Shown here piece by piece: positions 36,259 through 45,818 of a stretch of DNA of 64,000 bases; position 1 is the stretch's first letter; every line of letters starts with the position of its first letter. The DNA lies in NCBI GenBank assembly GCA_000961725.1, contig LADS01000038.1:33080-97079 (forward strand), in the 5' to 3' direction. A model generated the notes under the pieces. That model was not told the origin of the DNA, did not search any database, and saw nothing but the letters and a program-made list of their open reading frames with translations. The position numbers and the translations under genes are program-made. The DNA is from Desulfobulbaceae bacterium BRH_c16a. Lineage in GTDB: Bacteria > Desulfobacterota > Desulfobulbia > Desulfobulbales > Desulfocapsaceae.

Positions 36259-37989
36259 ATGAGGGATGCACTGCTTCTTAAGGGAGAAAAATCATTCACC
36301 TTCTCCAAACCCGCTTTCTTCCTGCTTCTTACCGCCGTAATCCTCTCCGGGATTCTCGCCGCCGCAACTGTCGACCATATCGACCGCGGGTTGCAGCTTA
36401 TGAAGCTGTCCTTCCATCGCCAGGGAACGACCATGATCCATGCCTTTGAGGCCGGCGCCAGAACATCGATGCTGTTTCGACGATCGACGGGACATAATCC
36501 CCTGGTCGATCTCGCCTCCGAGATTTTAAAAGACAGTGGTATCGCCTATATCAGAATAATCGATGAAAAAGATACTGTTCTTGTTTCGGAAGGTTCGCTG
36601 CCGGAGTCCATGATAAAATCCTATGTCGACATCCAGGAGGTCGGCACAGAACCTGTCTCGACAATTAATTGGCGTGACGGCATCTTTGAAGTTACCAAAC
36701 AGTTTATCCCGATCCAGGCGTCCCCAACAGGTATGACCATGATGGAACAACGCTGGGAACAATGGAACATGGCGCACAAACCGCATGGCAGGATGTTCAT
36801 TTCCATAGGCTTTTTTACCAGTGAGTTTGAAAAGGCCAGGAAAGAAGATATGCATCACACGCTTTTTATGTTGGCAATGCTCCTGCTCCTTTTTTCCGCA
36901 GGTCTCTACTTCATCTTTCTTTACCGGAAAATGCGGGTCACCCATGCCACCCTGCTGAACACCAGACTCTACGCCGACAACGTCCTGGAAAGCATTCCCG
37001 ACAGCCTGATAACCTTAGACCCCGACAACAAGATCGTCTCCTGCAACGAAAATTCGGAGAAACTGCTTGGCAAATCGATGGACGACATTGCCGGACAGCC
37101 GATTTTTAATATCTTCCCGGCATGTCCGGCGGAACTCCTCAAAGCACAAAACCATTCTCTCGAACAAACCGCAGAATGTCCGCATATCGGCGGCGAGATC
37201 GTGCCGGTCAAAGTCGGCTCCGCCCGATTGTTCGATCATCAGGGGAACTGGATCGGACATGTGCTGGTATTGAGGGATATTCGGGAAATTCGGAAAATGG
37301 AATGGCAGCTTGAACGATCGAGAAGACTGGCAGCCCTTGGCAGCATGGCAGCAGGCATTGCCCATGAAGTACGCAACCCGCTCGGCACCTTGAGAGGATT
37401 TGCCCAGTTTTTCGGGTCTGAAACCGGGGCGTCCGATGCCTGTAAAAAATACGCTCACTTCATGATAAACGAGGTCGACAGGCTCAACCAGCTTGTCTCC
37501 GAACTTCTGCAGTTCGGAGCTCCCCGTGAGTTGGTTTTCGAGAAGGTTGATGTCGATGCCTTCCTGGAGAAAATCTCAACCCTTCTGGCGAGTGATTTCT
37601 CAGCAAAAAAGATTTCCTATTCATGTCATAAGGATGAAGATGTCATTCTTTATGGAGACGCCAATCTGCTCATTCAGGTCATCCTCAATATGTTGAAAAA
37701 CAGTATCCGGGCGACACCCGTGGAAGGTAAAATCTCACTTGAATTGACGCAGTCCGGCACCGAATGCCGGATATGCGTTCGTGACTCGGGAAAAGGAATG
37801 AACGAGGAAACTCAGAACAAGATGTTCGATCCTTTCTTCACCGACAGCAAAGACGGCACCGGTCTGGGACTGGCGGTCTGCCACCAGATAGTCGAACAGC
37901 ACCATGGCCGCTTCGAAGTAACGTCGAAGGTCGGCCAGGGAACGGCTGTTGTTATCATATTACCTCAGGAGATGCGGCATCATGCCTAA
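36259..37989 (+). CDS. PAS-containing sensor histidine kinase (ZraS/NtrB-like)
   Basis: A 576-aa membrane kinase with a first helix at about residues 16-38, a periplasmic sensor of about 170 residues, a second helix (HTLFMLAMLLLLFSAGLYFI), a PAS domain (SIPDSLITLDPDNKIVSCNE), a HisKA box GIAHEVRNPLGTLRGFAQFF with the phospho-His, and a HATPase with NMLKNSIRA, DSGKGMNEET and DGTGLGLAV. A start at 36202 is possible but overlaps the previous gene by 44 bases. Its 3' end overlaps the regulator gene by eight bases, so these are a cognate pair. The signal is unknown. Confidence 0.87.
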   Translation: MRDALLLKGEKSFTFSKPAFFLLLTAVILSGILAAATVDHIDRGLQLMKLSFHRQGTTMIHAFEAGARTSMLFRRSTGHNPLVDLASEILKDSGIAYIRIIDEKDTVLVSEGSLPESMIKSYVDIQEVGTEPVSTINWRDGIFEVTKQFIPIQASPTGMTMMEQRWEQWNMAHKPHGRMFISIGFFTSEFEKARKEDMHHTLFMLAMLLLLFSAGLYFIFLYRKMRVTHATLLNTRLYADNVLESIPDSLITLDPDNKIVSCNENSEKLLGKSMDDIAGQPIFNIFPACPAELLKAQNHSLEQTAECPHIGGEIVPVKVGSARLFDHQGNWIGHVLVLRDIREIRKMEWQLERSRRLAALGSMAAGIAHEVRNPLGTLRGFAQFFGSETGASDACKKYAHFMINEVDRLNQLVSELLQFGAPRELVFEKVDVDAFLEKISTLLASDFSAKKISYSCHKDEDVILYGDANLLIQVILNMLKNSIRATPVEGKISLELTQSGTECRICVRDSGKGMNEETQNKMFDPFFTDSKDGTGLGLAVCHQIVEQHHGRFEVTSKVGQGTAVVIILPQEMRHHA

Positions 37990-39349
37990 AAAACATGCAG
38001 GAAAGTTTGATATTTTACTGGTTGACGACGATTTTGGTCACCGCACCATGCTCAAGCTGAACCTGGAAAAATTGGGATATAATGTAATTGAAAGGGAAGA
38101 CGGCGATCAGGTTCTCGAGGCAGTCGAAAAAATGTCTTTGGATCTCATTCTGCTCGACCTGAAGATGGAAAGGATGGGAGGAATAGAAACCCTTGAAGCG
38201 CTGGCTTCGGCCGGCATTACTATTCCGACCATTGTCATTACCGCTTTCTCGTCGATTGAAAGTGTCGTTACGGCGATAAAAAAAGGAGCGTACGATTACG
38301 TAACCAAACCAATCGATATCGGCAACCTCGCCCATATCCTTACTCGTGCACTCGACCACAACTCTTTGAAAAGAGAAAACGACCAGCTCAAAAAGCGCTT
38401 AGCGGAACAGTATACCTTTGGCAATATTATCGGCGCAAGCTCGGTTATGCAGGAATTATTCGCCACGCTGTCGCTGGTTGCCAACAGCGATGCGACGGTG
38501 CTCATCCGCGGAGAGTCGGGAACAGGCAAAGAGCTTGTCGCCAACGGTCTCCATGAAAACAGCCCGAGAAAAAACGGCCCCTTTATCAAAGTCAACTGTT
38601 CCGCTCTGCACGAGAGTCTGCTGGAAAGCGAATTGTTCGGCCATGAGGCAGGAGCCTTCACCGGGGCTACAATCAGAAGAAAAGGCCGTTTCGAACTAGC
38701 CCACAAGGGTACCCTTTTCCTTGATGAAATCGGAGACATGAGCCTGACGACTCAGGCCAAGATTTTGCGGGTGTTGCAGGAAGGCGAATTCGAAAGATTA
38801 GGAAGCAGCGAAACGATGAAGGTCGATGTTAGGCTACTGGCAGCCACCCACAAAGATCTCGATGCGATGATCAAACAGGAAACCTTCAGACAGGATCTTT
38901 TTTTCCGTCTGGCGGTAGTACCGATTGTCATGCCTCCGCTCAGAGAACGCCAAGGCGACATCGTCGAGCTGGCAAATCATTTCCTTTCCCGCTATACCGT
39001 AAAGAACAAGAAGAACATCAAGGGGTTTCATCCCGAGACCCTGAGCATTTTCATGCGATACAATTGGCCCGGCAATATAAGAGAACTGGAAAACACCATA
39101 GAACGGGCGGTTATCCTGTGTCTTGGCGAAGAGATTACGCCGCGTGAGCTGCCCCCGCATTTCCTGCCGGAGCATGAAGACACCAGCAGCAGAAACCTGC
39201 CGGATCAGGGCTGGACCCTGCGCGACATGGAGCGGGAGATGATTCGTTCGATGCTGCAGGAAACAAACAACAACAAGAGCCTGACCGCCAAAAAACTGGG
39301 TATTGCTCGACAAACCCTGATCAATAAGCTCAAGGAATACAATTTGTAG
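37982..39349 (+). CDS. Sigma-54-dependent response regulator (AtoC/ZraR type)
   Basis: A 455-aa NtrC-family regulator. It has a receiver domain with the acidic pocket VDDD and phospho-Asp59 (LILLDLKM), a AAA+ domain with Walker A GESGTGKE, the sigma-54 contact loop GAFTGA, Walker B LFLDEIGDM and the WPGNIRELEN motif, and a C-terminal Fis-type HTH (NKSLTAKKLGIARQTLINKL). Phosphorylated by the upstream kinase, it would activate sigma-54 promoters. Targets are unknown; the palindromes near 4778 and 39855 are possible but unproven sites. Confidence 0.92.
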   Translation: MPKKHAGKFDILLVDDDFGHRTMLKLNLEKLGYNVIEREDGDQVLEAVEKMSLDLILLDLKMERMGGIETLEALASAGITIPTIVITAFSSIESVVTAIKKGAYDYVTKPIDIGNLAHILTRALDHNSLKRENDQLKKRLAEQYTFGNIIGASSVMQELFATLSLVANSDATVLIRGESGTGKELVANGLHENSPRKNGPFIKVNCSALHESLLESELFGHEAGAFTGATIRRKGRFELAHKGTLFLDEIGDMSLTTQAKILRVLQEGEFERLGSSETMKVDVRLLAATHKDLDAMIKQETFRQDLFFRLAVVPIVMPPLRERQGDIVELANHFLSRYTVKNKKNIKGFHPETLSIFMRYNWPGNIRELENTIERAVILCLGEEITPRELPPHFLPEHEDTSSRNLPDQGWTLRDMEREMIRSMLQETNNNKSLTAKKLGIARQTLINKLKEYNL

Positions 39350-39392
39350 GTCCCCGCTCGTCACCTGTTTCGCTGTGGAAGATTGCTCTTCT

Positions 39393-39641
39393 TTAAGTCA
39401 TTACTCCAAAGCGAAACGGCTTCGTGTTCTTGCCGTTTATTTTTTTCTGGTTCGAAAGTTTGACCTTTTTCGCGATCAGCCCCTGTTTATCCTGGTGACA
39501 TTCAAACTCAACTGTTTCACCAACCTTCAAAAACTGACAGTTAACAAGGTCTGCCTTGTGTACCATTATGTCTGCGGCACCTCCGTTATCGAGAAATCCG
39601 GAGTCCTTATCGCGGAACCACTTTTTAACTACTGTTTGCAA
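39393..39641 (-). CDS. Cold-shock-like OB-fold protein
   Basis: An 82-aa nucleic-acid-binding protein related to the cold-shock domain: VVKKWFRDKDSGFLDNGGAADIMVHKADL replaces the canonical KWFN..KGFGFI..DVFVH, so the RNP-1 aromatic pattern is only partly kept. The C-terminal 20 residues are Lys-rich. The start is a TTG at 39641 with AAAGGTGA four bases upstream. It likely binds RNA or single-stranded DNA. A C/G palindrome lies about 210 bases upstream. It is a single gene, convergent with the regulator. Confidence 0.68.
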   Translation of the reverse strand: MQTVVKKWFRDKDSGFLDNGGAADIMVHKADLVNCQFLKVGETVEFECHQDKQGLIAKKVKLSNQKKINGKNTKPFRFGVMT

Positions 39642-40002
39642 AAAATCACCTTTAATTTGATATTTATCTTTCTACCTGCAGAGCAGGCAGCGTCACATCC
39701 GAAAAAAATATGGAGATACACTCACTCCAATGTCATTTTTTTAACACACGCTGAGTTCAGAGGCAAACTTCATGGCCTGCTGAAAAGTTTTGGAACCCTG
39801 CTTCTGACTGTCCGCCACAGGGGAAACTGATTGTGCTCCGATCCTAACACCCCTCAAGGGTATTACCAACAGGGACCGTGGGTCTCTGTCTACCGAAATC
39901 GATGAGATATCATCATGCCACATGACAGAGATTTAATATATAACCAAGTCAACACCGAAAATGCAACTCTAACGAATTACCTTTACGCATCTGAATGATC
40001 GA
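39642..40002. other. Intergenic region with a C/G palindrome
   Basis: About 360 bases between the cold-shock-like gene and the end of the FAD-Rieske gene. It holds ACCCC-tcaa-GGGTA at 39849-39861, nearly the same as the site upstream of selD. No gene is supported. Confidence 0.4.
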
Positions 40003-41535
40003 TTATTCGTCTATTTTCCTTAGATCACTATTCGCCGGGCCTTGAACTACTTGCCCGTATCGATCAAAACGCGAGCCGTGACACGGACAATCCCACGTCT
40101 TCTCCAGACTGTTCCAGCTTACGATACATCCGAGATGCGGGCATACGGCTGAACGCTCAGTCAGCGCCCCCTGTTTGTCGCGGCAGACAGCAACCTTCGT
40201 CAGCCCGCGTCGAAGGACAGCACCTTCATCCGGTGCAATTTCTTCAACCGAGTCAACGTCACCGCCTGTGAAATAATCTTCCACATACTGTGCGGCAACA
40301 TTGAGATTTTCCTTGGAAAAGGTAACAAGCGAACGAAGCGATCTGCGCGATGGACTGTAGAGCGGCACCCACGGGCACTCGCGCCCCATGATTAAATCCG
40401 TGATAAGGATTCCGGCGATGGTGCCGTGGGTCATACCCATTCCCGAATCACCTGTCGCGATAAAGACGTTCTGCTGGTCTCCGGGATTGCGACCGATGAA
40501 GGCAACACCGTCGACAGGCTCCATAACCTGGCCGGACCACCTGTATTCGATTTTTTCAATCATCGGGAATCGCTCTCTCGCCCACGTCTCAAGCCGTGCA
40601 TGTCGTTCTGCGCCATCGTCAGCCTGTCCCGTTTTGTGGTCTTCGCCTCCGACTATCAGCAGGTCATAGTCATCGCCTTCACCGGAAACGCTCTGCAGCC
40701 TTACGTAATGGTACGGATCGAGCGTATCCCAGTACAATGCTCTTGTGACTGAACCACGCGGAATCCTTGCGCCGACGACATAGGTAATATAGCTGGCCTG
40801 CTTGGTGTGGATGGCAACAAGGTTATTGACAGGAGTGTTTGTCGCCATGACAATGGCACCGGCAGTCACAACATGCCGGCTGCTCGTCTCTACCCTTGCA
40901 GACGGCCCACCTTTGATAACGCTCACGTGCGTTCCCGTGAAGATCCGTCCGCCATCCCGCTTAATTGCCCGGGCAAGTCCGGTGAGATATTTCAAGGGAT
41001 GGAACTGCGCCTGTCGCGGAAAGCGTAAACACATGCCTGTATCGAAACCGACAGGCGCGCGCTCGACCTGCACGACATCCGTGAGTCCCGCGCTATGGGC
41101 GGCCTTCAGTTCGCGTTCAAGTACTTCTTTTGCATCGCCAGGCGGAGCAAAGAGATATCCGTCGAGCCTTTCGAAATCACAATCGATTCCCTCTTCGGCG
41201 ACGATTGCCTCGATACGGTCGATTGCGGCGGAGTGGCTGTGAGCAGCAAGTTGAGCACCTTTTTTGCCGTGTATACGCTCGATCTCAAAGTAGCGGTCGT
41301 CTATGGCGCTGGAGAGGTGCGCTGTTGTCCGTTCAGTCATGCCGCCGCCAATGCGGCCATCGTCGAGTACGATTACCGACTTTCCTTCACGGCCAAGCAG
41401 ATACGCGGTCGTCATACCGGCTATCCCTGCGCCGACAATACACACATCGGCATGCGTATTTTCAGAGAGTGGCGATTGGACCGGTACGTCCGCCGTCTTC
41501 ATCCAGATTGAAACTGTTTCTCCAGAACCAGTCAT
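40003..41535 (-). CDS. FAD-dependent oxidoreductase with C-terminal Rieske domain
   Basis: A 510-aa flavoprotein of the DAO/GlpD superfamily: dinucleotide fold VGAGIAGM at residues 34-41, the RTTAHLSSAIDDRY segment and a C-terminal FAD block (IATGDSGMGMTHGTIAG). A Rieske [2Fe-2S] module follows, with ligands CPHLGC (465-470) and CPCHG (483-487). Such fusions occur widely in stress islands and are thought to oxidise amines or other small substrates, passing electrons to the cluster; the substrate is unknown. No signal peptide is seen, so cytoplasmic. It is a single-gene unit; AAAGAG precedes ATG 41535. Confidence 0.85.
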   Translation of the reverse strand: MTGSGETVSIWMKTADVPVQSPLSENTHADVCIVGAGIAGMTTAYLLGREGKSVIVLDDGRIGGGMTERTTAHLSSAIDDRYFEIERIHGKKGAQLAAHSHSAAIDRIEAIVAEEGIDCDFERLDGYLFAPPGDAKEVLERELKAAHSAGLTDVVQVERAPVGFDTGMCLRFPRQAQFHPLKYLTGLARAIKRDGGRIFTGTHVSVIKGGPSARVETSSRHVVTAGAIVMATNTPVNNLVAIHTKQASYITYVVGARIPRGSVTRALYWDTLDPYHYVRLQSVSGEGDDYDLLIVGGEDHKTGQADDGAERHARLETWARERFPMIEKIEYRWSGQVMEPVDGVAFIGRNPGDQQNVFIATGDSGMGMTHGTIAGILITDLIMGRECPWVPLYSPSRRSLRSLVTFSKENLNVAAQYVEDYFTGGDVDSVEEIAPDEGAVLRRGLTKVAVCRDKQGALTERSAVCPHLGCIVSWNSLEKTWDCPCHGSRFDRYGQVVQGPANSDLRKIDE

Positions 41536-41787
41536 GGCTGCTCTTTATCCTCTTTCTTTTTGCCCTCTTTGGGCCCCATGCCATCTTATCCTTCCGGTGA
41601 ACCTACCTAACACGGCACTTTAAACATCATGTCTGAAATAACAATAGGTACCTGCTGCGCATTGCTCCATCTATCGTTATCTATGGCATGGGAAAAGAAA
41701 CATGGGGGAAGTCTTTGCATGTCATCGACATAATTCCCGGAAGTGTCCTCCATTGTTCTCGCTGAAAAAGTTATTATCATTCTGATT

Positions 41788-42657
41788 ATGGCGACAGAAG
41801 ACATCAGAATCGGCACAATAAGCTGGAAATACAAATCCTGGCAGGGGCTGGTATATCCTGAGGGGAATGATTTAAATTTTCTGCGGACATACAGCGGGCA
41901 TTTTTCGACCGTTGAAATCGATCAGTGGTTCTGGTCCCTGTTCAAAGAGAATATCGTGGTCTTGCCGAAAGCTGAAGTGGTACGCGAATATGCAGAGTCG
42001 GTTCCGCCGGGCTTTATCTTCAGCATCAAAGTCCCTAACAGCATCACCCTGACCCACTTTTACAACCACCGGAAAAAGGCCCCTCTGATTCCCAATCCAT
42101 ACTTTTTTTCCACCGAACTCATGGGAAAGTTCCTCCGGACCCTGGAGCCGCTGGGTGATCATATCGGCCCGCTGATATTTCAGTTCGAATACCTGAACAG
42201 AAACAAAATGGCCAGTCTCGGCCATTTTCTCGACATGCTTGAAGTCTTTGTTCTGGGTCTACCGGAAGGATACCGGTACTGCATAGAGATCCGGAATCCG
42301 AATTATTTGAAGAGCGAATATTTTGAATTTCTCGCCGATCATCATGTCGGCCCCGTATTTCTGCAGGGCTACTTCATGCCTTCGATCTTGGAAGTGTACG
42401 AGCAATTCAAGGATCGCCTGAGTAACCCGGTAGTGCTGAGACTTCTTGGCATGGATCGAAGGGAAACCGGGGGAAGAAAAAAGAAGGTATGGGACAGGAT
42501 TGTCAAGCCAAGAGATGATGAACTTATGCATCTCAAACATATTGTGAGCGATCTGCGGGAAAGGCGGCATCAGGTCTTCATTAACGTTAAAAACGACTAC
42601 GAAGGGTGTGCCCCTCTGACTATCGAGAGGCTCAAAACCCTTCTCTCGTTCGAGTGA
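41788..42657 (+). CDS. DUF72 (YecE-like) TIM-barrel protein
   Basis: A 289-aa protein of DUF72. It opens with IRIGTISWKYKSWQGLVYP, the family form of IGTSGWxYxxW, and has VEIDQWFWSL, FIFSIKVPNSITL and YCIEIRNPNYL as the later barrel strands. The fold resembles AP endonuclease-like TIM barrels but no activity is established. An upstream start at 41743 would add 15 hydrophobic residues without a better ribosome site. It stands alone between a divergent oxidoreductase and a small convergent gene. Confidence 0.82.
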   Translation: MATEDIRIGTISWKYKSWQGLVYPEGNDLNFLRTYSGHFSTVEIDQWFWSLFKENIVVLPKAEVVREYAESVPPGFIFSIKVPNSITLTHFYNHRKKAPLIPNPYFFSTELMGKFLRTLEPLGDHIGPLIFQFEYLNRNKMASLGHFLDMLEVFVLGLPEGYRYCIEIRNPNYLKSEYFEFLADHHVGPVFLQGYFMPSILEVYEQFKDRLSNPVVLRLLGMDRRETGGRKKKVWDRIVKPRDDELMHLKHIVSDLRERRHQVFINVKNDYEGCAPLTIERLKTLLSFE

Positions 42658-42760
42658 GGTGCTGGACGGCTACGTCAGCATTTGGGCAAAGGCCGATTCG
42701 GCCATCCTGTTCAACTGAATATTTCTTGCAGACTCAGATAAACAACATAAAACTTCAGTT

Positions 42761-42943
42761 TTATTCCTCCGGCTCTTCTTTGGCGCTTTTGATAATCCGT
42801 TGACATTCATTTTCTGCATCCATGGCATTCTTAGCCACAATAATGCGAAAAACCGATAGATTATCTTTTTTGATCAACTCGTACTTGTCATCACCTACAT
42901 ATTCCAGGAGCCAGTCTCTCCATTGATGAATAGTTCTTCTCAT
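42761..42943 (-). CDS. Small basic/acidic hypothetical protein
   Basis: A 60-aa protein without signal or membrane segment: basic, Trp-containing start (MRRTIHQWRDWLLEYVGDD) and an acidic end (KSAKEEPEE). GGAGG lies about ten bases before ATG 42943. The compact alpha/beta composition (YELIKKDNLSVFRIIVAKNA) looks like a real small domain, but no family was recognised. Confidence 0.5.
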   Translation of the reverse strand: MRRTIHQWRDWLLEYVGDDKYELIKKDNLSVFRIIVAKNAMDAENECQRIIKSAKEEPEE

Positions 42944-43523
42944 TATATCTCATCCTCCCCAGAAAATCTGAGCGTAAAATAGTGTGGACCGATGTATCCT
43001 GTAATGGCCGGCTGTCAGGAGTGATAACGGGTAGCGGGCGGCAGGTCTTTCAGGGGCTCCGGCGCGCAGAACCCAAGGCCTGTTCAGCACATCCTCGGCT
43101 TGTCGCCGGGACCCTCTGCAGATGTTTTCGTTTGGGGGATGGAAATCAAAAGGGACTAACCGGGCCCATTGTTCGTTTTGTCCGCTTTATATTCATATAT
43201 GCTTTGTTTTAACAAATGGCTATATTTTTTATTGCGAAGTCCTGCAGATCAAGCTGCTCGACAACCGTCCTGTGGTGCCGGAGCCAGCACAACCAGCCAG
43301 GGGCAACAAAGGCTGCCAGACTAGGAGAGATTTTTTTTGAAGATCGGAAATGTCTTCTCTCCGACCATAAACTCCTCATTCCAGACGATATTTAGAAAAA
43401 TATCATTAAAGATGTTCGGCAATATCTTCGCCTTTTTTCGTTTTTGATAAACAATAGGAGATTTTGTCAAGTTAAGACTTATTGTATCAAAAGCTTGTTC
43501 AACAAAATTCCTAGGAGGAAGTA
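42944..43523. other. Intergenic region upstream of the DUF3553 gene
   Basis: About 580 bases with no supported gene. GC-rich at its left and AT-rich near 43330-43500. It should hold the promoter of the DUF3553 gene and that of the divergent small gene. No tRNA or riboswitch-like fold was recognised. Confidence 0.4.
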
Positions 43524-43760
43524 ATGACAGCGATGCTATGTAAAGGTGAAAACGTTAGACATAATAAAAAAGCGGAATGGGGTATTGGAAAAATTATTGC
43601 AGTAGATAGCTGTGGGACAATCAAAGTTGTCTTTGAAGGGACCAAGGAAGTATCAATCGCCAAGGGAGCGAAATTTCTCGTAAAAGTCGACGAGAATGGA
43701 AAAAAACTGCTGCCAAAAATCAAGGAAAGCGCCCCCAAAGATTTAACCGGCATCCAATAA
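43524..43760 (+). CDS. DUF3553 small protein
   Basis: A 78-aa protein matching DUF3553: GENVRHNKKAEWGIGKIIAV then VVFEGTKEVSIAKGAKFLV. The pattern is an SH3-like barrel similar to the N-terminal fold near UvrD/CarD-type proteins. AGGAGG lies six bases before ATG 43524. A strong hairpin follows 46 bases after the stop. A nucleic acid or protein interaction role is possible but unproven. Confidence 0.72.
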   Translation: MTAMLCKGENVRHNKKAEWGIGKIIAVDSCGTIKVVFEGTKEVSIAKGAKFLVKVDENGKKLLPKIKESAPKDLTGIQ

Positions 43761-43805
43761 TTTGGGTGTCAGCCCAACTCCTCAGCGGGTAAATGGACAA
43801 CAAAG

Positions 43806-43832
43806 AAGCGTTGCAGTACTACTGCAACGCTT
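43806..43832. terminator. Bidirectional hairpin between DUF3553 gene and nrfA
   Basis: Near-perfect palindrome: arms of 13 bp (43806-43818 and 43820-43832, AAGCGTTGCAGTA and its complement), giving an 11-bp stem with a five-base loop. On the plus strand TTAAATTT follows. It lies between two convergent genes, as expected for a shared terminator. Confidence 0.8.
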
Positions 43833-43888
43833 TAAATTTAGAATACTGTCCATGTCCCCAACAAAAAAACGCAGGTGCCCGAACCAAT

Positions 43889-45367
43889 TTAGAGGGCGGG
43901 CAAAAAACGCTGCTGAAGCCCAAAGGGATCCTTAATCTCCTGCTCGGGCTTGGCTTTCAGCTTTTTCTCACCACGTTCATCCACATACTTGATCAATTCA
44001 AGATCAATATCCATGGGCACCTTCACCCCCGCCTGGGCGAGCATCTGACGCAGCAGGGCCTCGGATTTACCGGCAAAGGCCACCGCGTCGCCCAGTATGC
44101 GCAACGCTTCCGGCGGATTATGAAAGCCCACTGAGTTCTCCGCGCCGATAAACAGCTGGCGATAGAAGGCCTCGAGATAGAAGTCTTTTGCCCGCTCATA
44201 GAATTCCTTATTGAACTCTGTGCCTTGGGCCTGAGCCTTATGTGCGGCCTCGAAGAGCTTGGCTGCCGTGGCCGTGGCGTAACCCGCACGGAGCATGAGC
44301 GAGACTGTATGATCCTGAATGCTGATGACGCGTTGCTTGAGGAACTCTGCATCCTGATCGTGGCATTGTTCGCAGGCGCGCAGGTCGGCTTTGAGCGGGC
44401 TCATGACACGATGATCCGAAACCGTTTTCTCACCAACCTTGATGGAGGGCATGTGGCAGTCGGCACAGGAGGCTCCCGCCTGCCAGTGGGTGCTGTTGTA
44501 GGAATAGAGCTCGAACTCGGGGTGGCGTATGAAGCCCAGCTTAAAGCCCGTTACCGCCTGAGTCCATTCTTTGTTGTCGGGATCGCTGCGAATTTTCTCG
44601 ATGATGTTTTCGATGCTGATGTTGCCCCATTTGCTAGTCTGCCAGGGGTAATAGATGCCGTTGGACTTGCCCTCGGCGGTCTTGGTGATGTTGTACGTCA
44701 CGTGGCATTGCGCACAGACTACCGAGCGCATCTGCTGGTGGGTGAGTTCCTCAGTCTTGACGCCCATTGAATCGAGAGCCTTGCCCAGGGTAAAGTCGCG
44801 CGACAGCTTGAGCGTCATATCCTTGCTGCTGTGGCAGTCGATGCAGGCTACGCCTAATTCCCGATGCTCTTCGGGCATCCGGTTCACCACTTCGCGGAAA
44901 GGCAGCATGTAATAATCCTGTCCCATCTTCTCTTCAAGCACGGGTGCATAAGGCGTTTTGCAGGTCAGGCACACGCCGCCTGCGCCCACGCGCTTGGCGT
45001 CTATCTCGAGCTGATCCTTGACCATATACGCATGACCGCGGGGTTCATTGTATTCGATGCCGAAACCCCACCCGTTAAACAGCAGCGCCATGTACGGATA
45101 CATGGACAGCTTGTCGTAGGTGATGTTGTCCGCGTCGAAGCCGACTTTATACTTGCTTTTGCCTGCAGGCGTGGGCTCCTCGGTCTGCCGCCAGAGCTCG
45201 TACTGCTCGGGATAGGCCTTGCCCCAGATCGCAGGGTCGATTGTATTCTCAGGAATACTCACCTTCTGTTCCTGCTGGGGCTTCTCTGAGGAACATGCCC
45301 ATGTTGCCGTGACCAGAACGAGCAGAAAACACATCCCCCCGGCCATCTTCTTGTTCATGATGATCAT
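43889..45367 (-). CDS. nrfA: Ammonia-forming cytochrome c nitrite reductase NrfA
   Basis: A 492-aa pentaheme cytochrome reducing nitrite to ammonium in the periplasm. The catalytic heme motif CLTCK (residues 133-137) has the Lys ligand typical of NrfA; the other four are CIDCH (175), CAQCH (218), CADCH (301) and CEQCH (332). The N-terminus has a hydrophobic stretch ending in TWAC at Cys25, which may be a lipoprotein cleavage site. AAGGGAGG precedes ATG 45367. No nrfH quinol-oxidising partner is next to it; upstream is only a short AT-rich gap and then the mrp operon. Electron supply must come from elsewhere. Confidence 0.95.
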   Translation of the reverse strand: MIIMNKKMAGGMCFLLVLVTATWACSSEKPQQEQKVSIPENTIDPAIWGKAYPEQYELWRQTEEPTPAGKSKYKVGFDADNITYDKLSMYPYMALLFNGWGFGIEYNEPRGHAYMVKDQLEIDAKRVGAGGVCLTCKTPYAPVLEEKMGQDYYMLPFREVVNRMPEEHRELGVACIDCHSSKDMTLKLSRDFTLGKALDSMGVKTEELTHQQMRSVVCAQCHVTYNITKTAEGKSNGIYYPWQTSKWGNISIENIIEKIRSDPDNKEWTQAVTGFKLGFIRHPEFELYSYNSTHWQAGASCADCHMPSIKVGEKTVSDHRVMSPLKADLRACEQCHDQDAEFLKQRVISIQDHTVSLMLRAGYATATAAKLFEAAHKAQAQGTEFNKEFYERAKDFYLEAFYRQLFIGAENSVGFHNPPEALRILGDAVAFAGKSEALLRQMLAQAGVKVPMDIDLELIKYVDERGEKKLKAKPEQEIKDPFGLQQRFLPAL

Positions 45368-45494
45368 GTTATTCCTCCCTTGAAGTATCACTTCCTATGC
45401 TTAGCTGGTTGAAAGTTTCACAGTGAATAAATGACAAAAGACGACGAGTATGTCAACTCCTATAATCGTCTAGGCATATTTTTAAGCCTCAGCC

Positions 45495-45806
45495 TCATTC
45501 CCCTTTTATCTTACCATCATCACTGCCGCGCAGGTGGATCATGGTGCGGGCGATGAGGTGGGCGCTGACCGGCGCAGTGATCATCAGAAACATGGCAACC
45601 AGAATTTCATGCAGGCTGAGACCGGCCCCCAGGGAACTGAAATGGAGCACGGAAGCGATGAGGATTCCGCCGACGCCGAGGGTGGTGGCCTTGGTCGGGC
45701 CGTGCAGACGCATGAACAGATCGGGAAACCGGGCCAGTCCAATGGAACCGATCAGGACGAAGAGACCGCCGACGATCAGAAAGAAGGAAGTAAGCAATTC
45801 CAACAT
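45495..45806 (-). CDS. mrpG: Mrp Na+/H+ antiporter subunit G
   Basis: A 103-aa membrane protein with three helices. The family signature IGLARFPDLFMRLHGPTKATTLGVGGIL is at residues about 23-50. It is the last gene of the mrp operon, 12 bases after mrpF. It is a small subunit of the multisubunit antiporter that exports Na+ in exchange for H+. Confidence 0.93.
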   Translation of the reverse strand: MLELLTSFFLIVGGLFVLIGSIGLARFPDLFMRLHGPTKATTLGVGGILIASVLHFSSLGAGLSLHEILVAMFLMITAPVSAHLIARTMIHLRGSDDGKIKGE

Positions 45807-45818
45807 AGCCGTTTCTCC

